Source of the DNA: Prevotellaceae bacterium UBA2448
Lineage (GTDB): Bacteria > Bacteroidota > Bacteroidia > Bacteroidales > Bacteroidaceae
Assembly: GCA_002342585.1 (NCBI GenBank)
Contig: DDQG01000007.1
Location: forward strand, 1-64,000
Direction: 5' to 3'
Length of the DNA: 64,000 nt
Below are positions 61,498 to 64,000 of the stretch, one piece after another. Below the pieces are notes generated by a model that made no database searches, had not been told where the DNA came from, and saw only the letters and a program-made list of their open reading frames with translations. The first letter of the stretch is position 1; every line of letters begins with the position of its first letter. The position numbers and the translations under genes were made by a program.

Positions 61498-62184
61498 ATG
61501 AATTATCTGAATCAGACTATCCTCGAAGGTAACTGGCAACAGCTCACCAATTCACTGAACTCAATGAACAATATGGAGTTCCGTCGCACTGAGTCATATA
61601 TCAGAGCCACCATCCTGCCAACATTACCCAACGACACATTTTGGGATGCCCTTTTCCATCTCATCGAATATAGGCATCAAGCTTTTCTCAGCGGCATCTG
61701 CGCCATAGAACACTTAGTAAGTGACGATAGTCTTGATTTCAGTTGCACAGGTGCTCGCGAACTGGCTCAGTTGCTACATGACAAGCATCCAGAAGCAGTG
61801 AACAAAGTTATAAACATAGCACTACCATTGCTTAAAACAGAAGAACAGGTCGATGCACTCCTGAACACTTTTGCACCAAATGACGAAAATGCCCGTATCG
61901 CAGCCTTACTAAAGGTCGAATCACCACTGACATATTACAAATTATTCACCACCCTATGTCACATGCCCGAAGGGAAACAATTGGCTCTCCGATGCACTCA
62001 GTTCATCATGAAACACGGAAACGATATGGCATTCAATATGGCTGCAATCATGAAAGCATACTTCGGACTTGAAGAACTCCATGCTCGATTTTCACTCCAC
62101 ATCGAGCCCTATGAACTATCGCAACTCGACAGTGGCAGCGATGCCTTCTACCACCTGTTGACAGGGCGTCGCCCGAAACTTTAA
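61498..62184 (+). CDS. Conserved hypothetical cytoplasmic protein
   Basis: 228 residues with no signal peptide or membrane segment. It is predicted all-helical, with regularly spaced Leu/Ala-rich helices reminiscent of a small HEAT-like or TPR-like solenoid, but I recognise no family. It starts 9 bases after a promoter element and lies 37 bases upstream of xseA, probably as the first gene of an xseA-xseB unit. Function unknown. Confidence 0.7.
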   Translation: MNYLNQTILEGNWQQLTNSLNSMNNMEFRRTESYIRATILPTLPNDTFWDALFHLIEYRHQAFLSGICAIEHLVSDDSLDFSCTGARELAQLLHDKHPEAVNKVINIALPLLKTEEQVDALLNTFAPNDENARIAALLKVESPLTYYKLFTTLCHMPEGKQLALRCTQFIMKHGNDMAFNMAAIMKAYFGLEELHARFSLHIEPYELSQLDSGSDAFYHLLTGRRPKL

Positions 62185-62221
62185 GGGGTTTAATTACAAC
62201 CATAACATCAGAACAAGACTA

Positions 62222-63535
62222 ATGCCTACTGCTATCACTTTATATGAACTGAACAATATAGTTCGTGGAGTCCTTGAACACTCCATATCAGATACCTATT
62301 GGATTCAGGCCGAGCTAAGCGAAGTAAATGAACGGCATGGCCATTGTTTTTTGGAATTTATACAGAAAGGTGACACGAATGAAAGTCTCATTGCCAAAGC
62401 TCGCGGACAAATATGGGCAAGTCGATGGGCGTTACTCAGCCCCTACTTCAGTCATACTACAGGGCAACCCTTGCAAGCAGGAATGCAAGTGCTCGTAGAA
62501 GTAAGCATCACTTTCCACGAACTCTACGGCTACTCACTCAATGTAGTAGATATTGACCCTACATATACCCTTGGCGACATAGCCCGTAAACGCAGGGAAA
62601 TACTGCAAACACTGCAAGAAGAAGGAGTTGATACGATGAACAAAGAACTCTCCCTTCCCCTGCTTCTCAACCGCATAGCAGTAATCTCCTCGCCCACCGC
62701 AGCAGGTTATGGCGACTTCTGCAACCAGTTGAAAGACAATACATACAAACTCGCATTCGACGTAAAACTCTTTCCTGCTATCATGCAAGGTGATGCAGTG
62801 GAAAGCAGCATCATAGCAGCACTCGAACAGATTGCCTCAGAAGAAGATCGATGGGATGCAGTAGTTATCATCAGAGGTGGAGGAGCTGCAGCTGACCTCT
62901 CTGGATTCGACACCCTCCGACTGGCAGAAAACGTAGCACAATTTCCCCTTCCCATCATCACAGGCATCGGACACGACCGCGACGACACAGTCATCGACAT
63001 GGTCTCACACACCAGAGTCAAGACCCCTACCGCAGCAGCAGAATTCCTCATTCAACACGGAGCCGAACAACTATTCATACTCGACGACTGCCAGTCAGAA
63101 CTCAAATCGCAGCTGGACAAAATCCTTTCTACCGAGAAAATACGTCTGCAAATGATTACACAAAAACTGCCAGCACTCGTAGCATCATACCACAATAAGG
63201 AAAACATCATTCTGGAACGCATCAACTCGGCACTTAGCACCACCATCATCAGCAAGTTGACCGAAGAAAAAGGCAAAATGGAACTTTTCCTGCACCGTTT
63301 AGACTCCTCAGCCAGTCTGGCTATACATCAGAGACAAAACATCCTCGACAATCTCACCACTCGCATTGAGAGTTCCGACCCGAAACGAATCCTCAAACTC
63401 GGATTCAGCATAACCCGAGTAAACGGCAAAGCAATCACAACGGCGAAAAACCTCTCTACAGGAACCACCATAGAAACTACCCTTGCCGACGGAATAATAC
63501 ACTCAACCATAACAGACAAACAACAACAATCATAA
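62222..63535 (+). CDS. xseA: Exodeoxyribonuclease VII large subunit
   Basis: 437 residues. An N-terminal OB-fold (about 1-105, YWIQAELSEVNERHGHCFLEF in part) precedes the catalytic domain with VISSPTAAGYGDF, RGGGAAADLSGFD and TGIGHDRDDTVIDMVSH, then a long coiled-coil region and a C-terminal small domain. With XseB it degrades single-stranded DNA from both ends. xseB begins 6 bases downstream. Confidence 0.96.
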   Translation: MPTAITLYELNNIVRGVLEHSISDTYWIQAELSEVNERHGHCFLEFIQKGDTNESLIAKARGQIWASRWALLSPYFSHTTGQPLQAGMQVLVEVSITFHELYGYSLNVVDIDPTYTLGDIARKRREILQTLQEEGVDTMNKELSLPLLLNRIAVISSPTAAGYGDFCNQLKDNTYKLAFDVKLFPAIMQGDAVESSIIAALEQIASEEDRWDAVVIIRGGGAAADLSGFDTLRLAENVAQFPLPIITGIGHDRDDTVIDMVSHTRVKTPTAAAEFLIQHGAEQLFILDDCQSELKSQLDKILSTEKIRLQMITQKLPALVASYHNKENIILERINSALSTTIISKLTEEKGKMELFLHRLDSSASLAIHQRQNILDNLTTRIESSDPKRILKLGFSITRVNGKAITTAKNLSTGTTIETTLADGIIHSTITDKQQQS

Positions 63536-63541
63536 CCAGAT

Positions 63542-63730
63542 ATGAAAAAAGAACTTAAATACGAAGATGCCGTAAAGCGCCTCAAAACCATCGTGGCAGA
63601 GATGGAAAACGGAGACACCGACATTGACAAACTAACCGACAACCTCAAAGAAGCAAAGGAACTGATCGCTTTTTGCAGAAACAAACTGCAAAAAGTAGAA
63701 TCAGACATCAAAAATATTCTTGATGATTAA
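63542..63730 (+). CDS. xseB: Exodeoxyribonuclease VII small subunit
   Basis: 62 residues, the usual size. The YEDAVKRLKTIVAEMENGD and NLKEAKELIAFCRNKLQ segments match XseB, a helical-hairpin subunit that binds the XseA coiled coil. It lies 6 bases after xseA. Confidence 0.93.
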   Translation: MKKELKYEDAVKRLKTIVAEMENGDTDIDKLTDNLKEAKELIAFCRNKLQKVESDIKNILDD

Positions 63731-63779
63731 GTGGAATTGCAATAAAATGCAAAAAAAGTTTAATAATCAAGTAGATTAC

Positions 63780-63811
63780 TTGGTCATTAGAACAAAAACC
63801 CTTACCTTTGC
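63780..63811 (+). promoter_or_regulatory. Consensus promoter of ndk
   Basis: TTG (63780-63782), 20 bases, then TACCTTTGC (63803-63811). The start codon is 55 bases downstream. Confidence 0.8.
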
Positions 63812-63865
63812 CGCGATTTGGCGTGTCATGCGCTCTGCATTAAACCCGTCGAAACTATAGACTAA

Positions 63866-64000
63866 ATGGAGAAAACTCTCGTAATACTCAAGCCTGGTGC
63901 CGTACAAAGAGCACTTGTAGGAGAAGTGACAGCACGCTTCGAACGTAAAGGATTGCGCCTTGCTGGAATGAAGATGATGCAGCTCACCGACGAATTGCTT
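63866..64000 (+). CDS. ndk: Nucleoside diphosphate kinase, 5' part (runs off the window)
   Basis: The first 45 codons are present, starting MEKTLVILKPGAVQRALVGE, the standard Ndk N-terminus with the KP residues of the nucleotide site. The catalytic His lies beyond the window. Ndk transfers gamma-phosphates between nucleoside tri- and diphosphates. It has its own promoter. Confidence 0.93.
   Translation, partial: MEKTLVILKPGAVQRALVGEVTARFERKGLRLAGMKMMQLTDELL

Overview
The window looks like a chromosomal segment of a Bacteroidales bacterium, most likely Prevotellaceae (Prevotella/Segatella-like). The support is Bacteroidetes-specific families (DUF4924, DUF4250, DUF1599, BT_3928-type DoxX protein, YfhO), polysaccharide-degrading enzymes typical of this phylum (PL11, GH105, GH106, GH127-type, CE7), OmpA and SPOR envelope proteins, and many promoters of the Bacteroidetes form TTTG-N19-21-TAnnTTTGC. 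No phage, insertion sequence or CRISPR array is visible.

Layout. 1-12.2 kb is mostly minus-strand: M48 protease and GH105; ompA; a probable run lysE-type exporter, DUF4924, rfbD, purU, typA; a plus-strand ROK kinase; then rsmI with a coiled-coil lipoprotein and a hypothetical secreted protein. 12.3-22.1 kb is plus-strand: an AI-2E/PerM permease, a large lipoprotein, then a tight five-gene operon (TolC-like, HlyD-like, TackOD1 zinc protein, GT2 glycosyltransferase, CheY-like receiver) ending at a clear terminator. This looks like an envelope-spanning, signal-controlled exopolysaccharide synthesis and export machine. 22.2-31.5 kb holds thiD, two large secreted glycosidases (GH127-type, GH106), and an RsbU-like phosphatase with an RsbV-like STAS protein. 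31.5-40.5 kb holds a decayed stretch, an NSS sodium symporter and a 2,444-residue two-module nonribosomal peptide synthetase (C-A-PCP-C-A-PCP-R) ending in a reductase, so it should release a dipeptide aldehyde or derived cyclic imine/pyrazinone. A LuxR-type response regulator, transcribed behind two tRNA-Pro genes, faces it. 41.5-64 kb is mainly housekeeping: C_GCAxxG and DUF4250 proteins, CE7 esterase, tRNA-Lys, ilvE, trmN6, trmB, mrp, yfhO, the DUF1599-BT_3928-tpiA-SPOR-folE-dnaG-recG run, PL11 rhamnogalacturonan lyase, xseA/xseB and the start of ndk.

Themes. Pectin (rhamnogalacturonan I) enzymes are spread over several loci with no SusC/SusD pair here. Two accessory systems stand out: the NRPS and the TolC-HlyD-TackOD1-GT2-receiver operon. 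A third pattern is a set of degenerate tandem repeats kept in a 7-base phase. They fill spacers ending at or close to the next start codon and also lie inside the NRPS reading frame, where a one-unit slip would shift the frame. Functions are read from the sequence and from family knowledge only; no searches were run.
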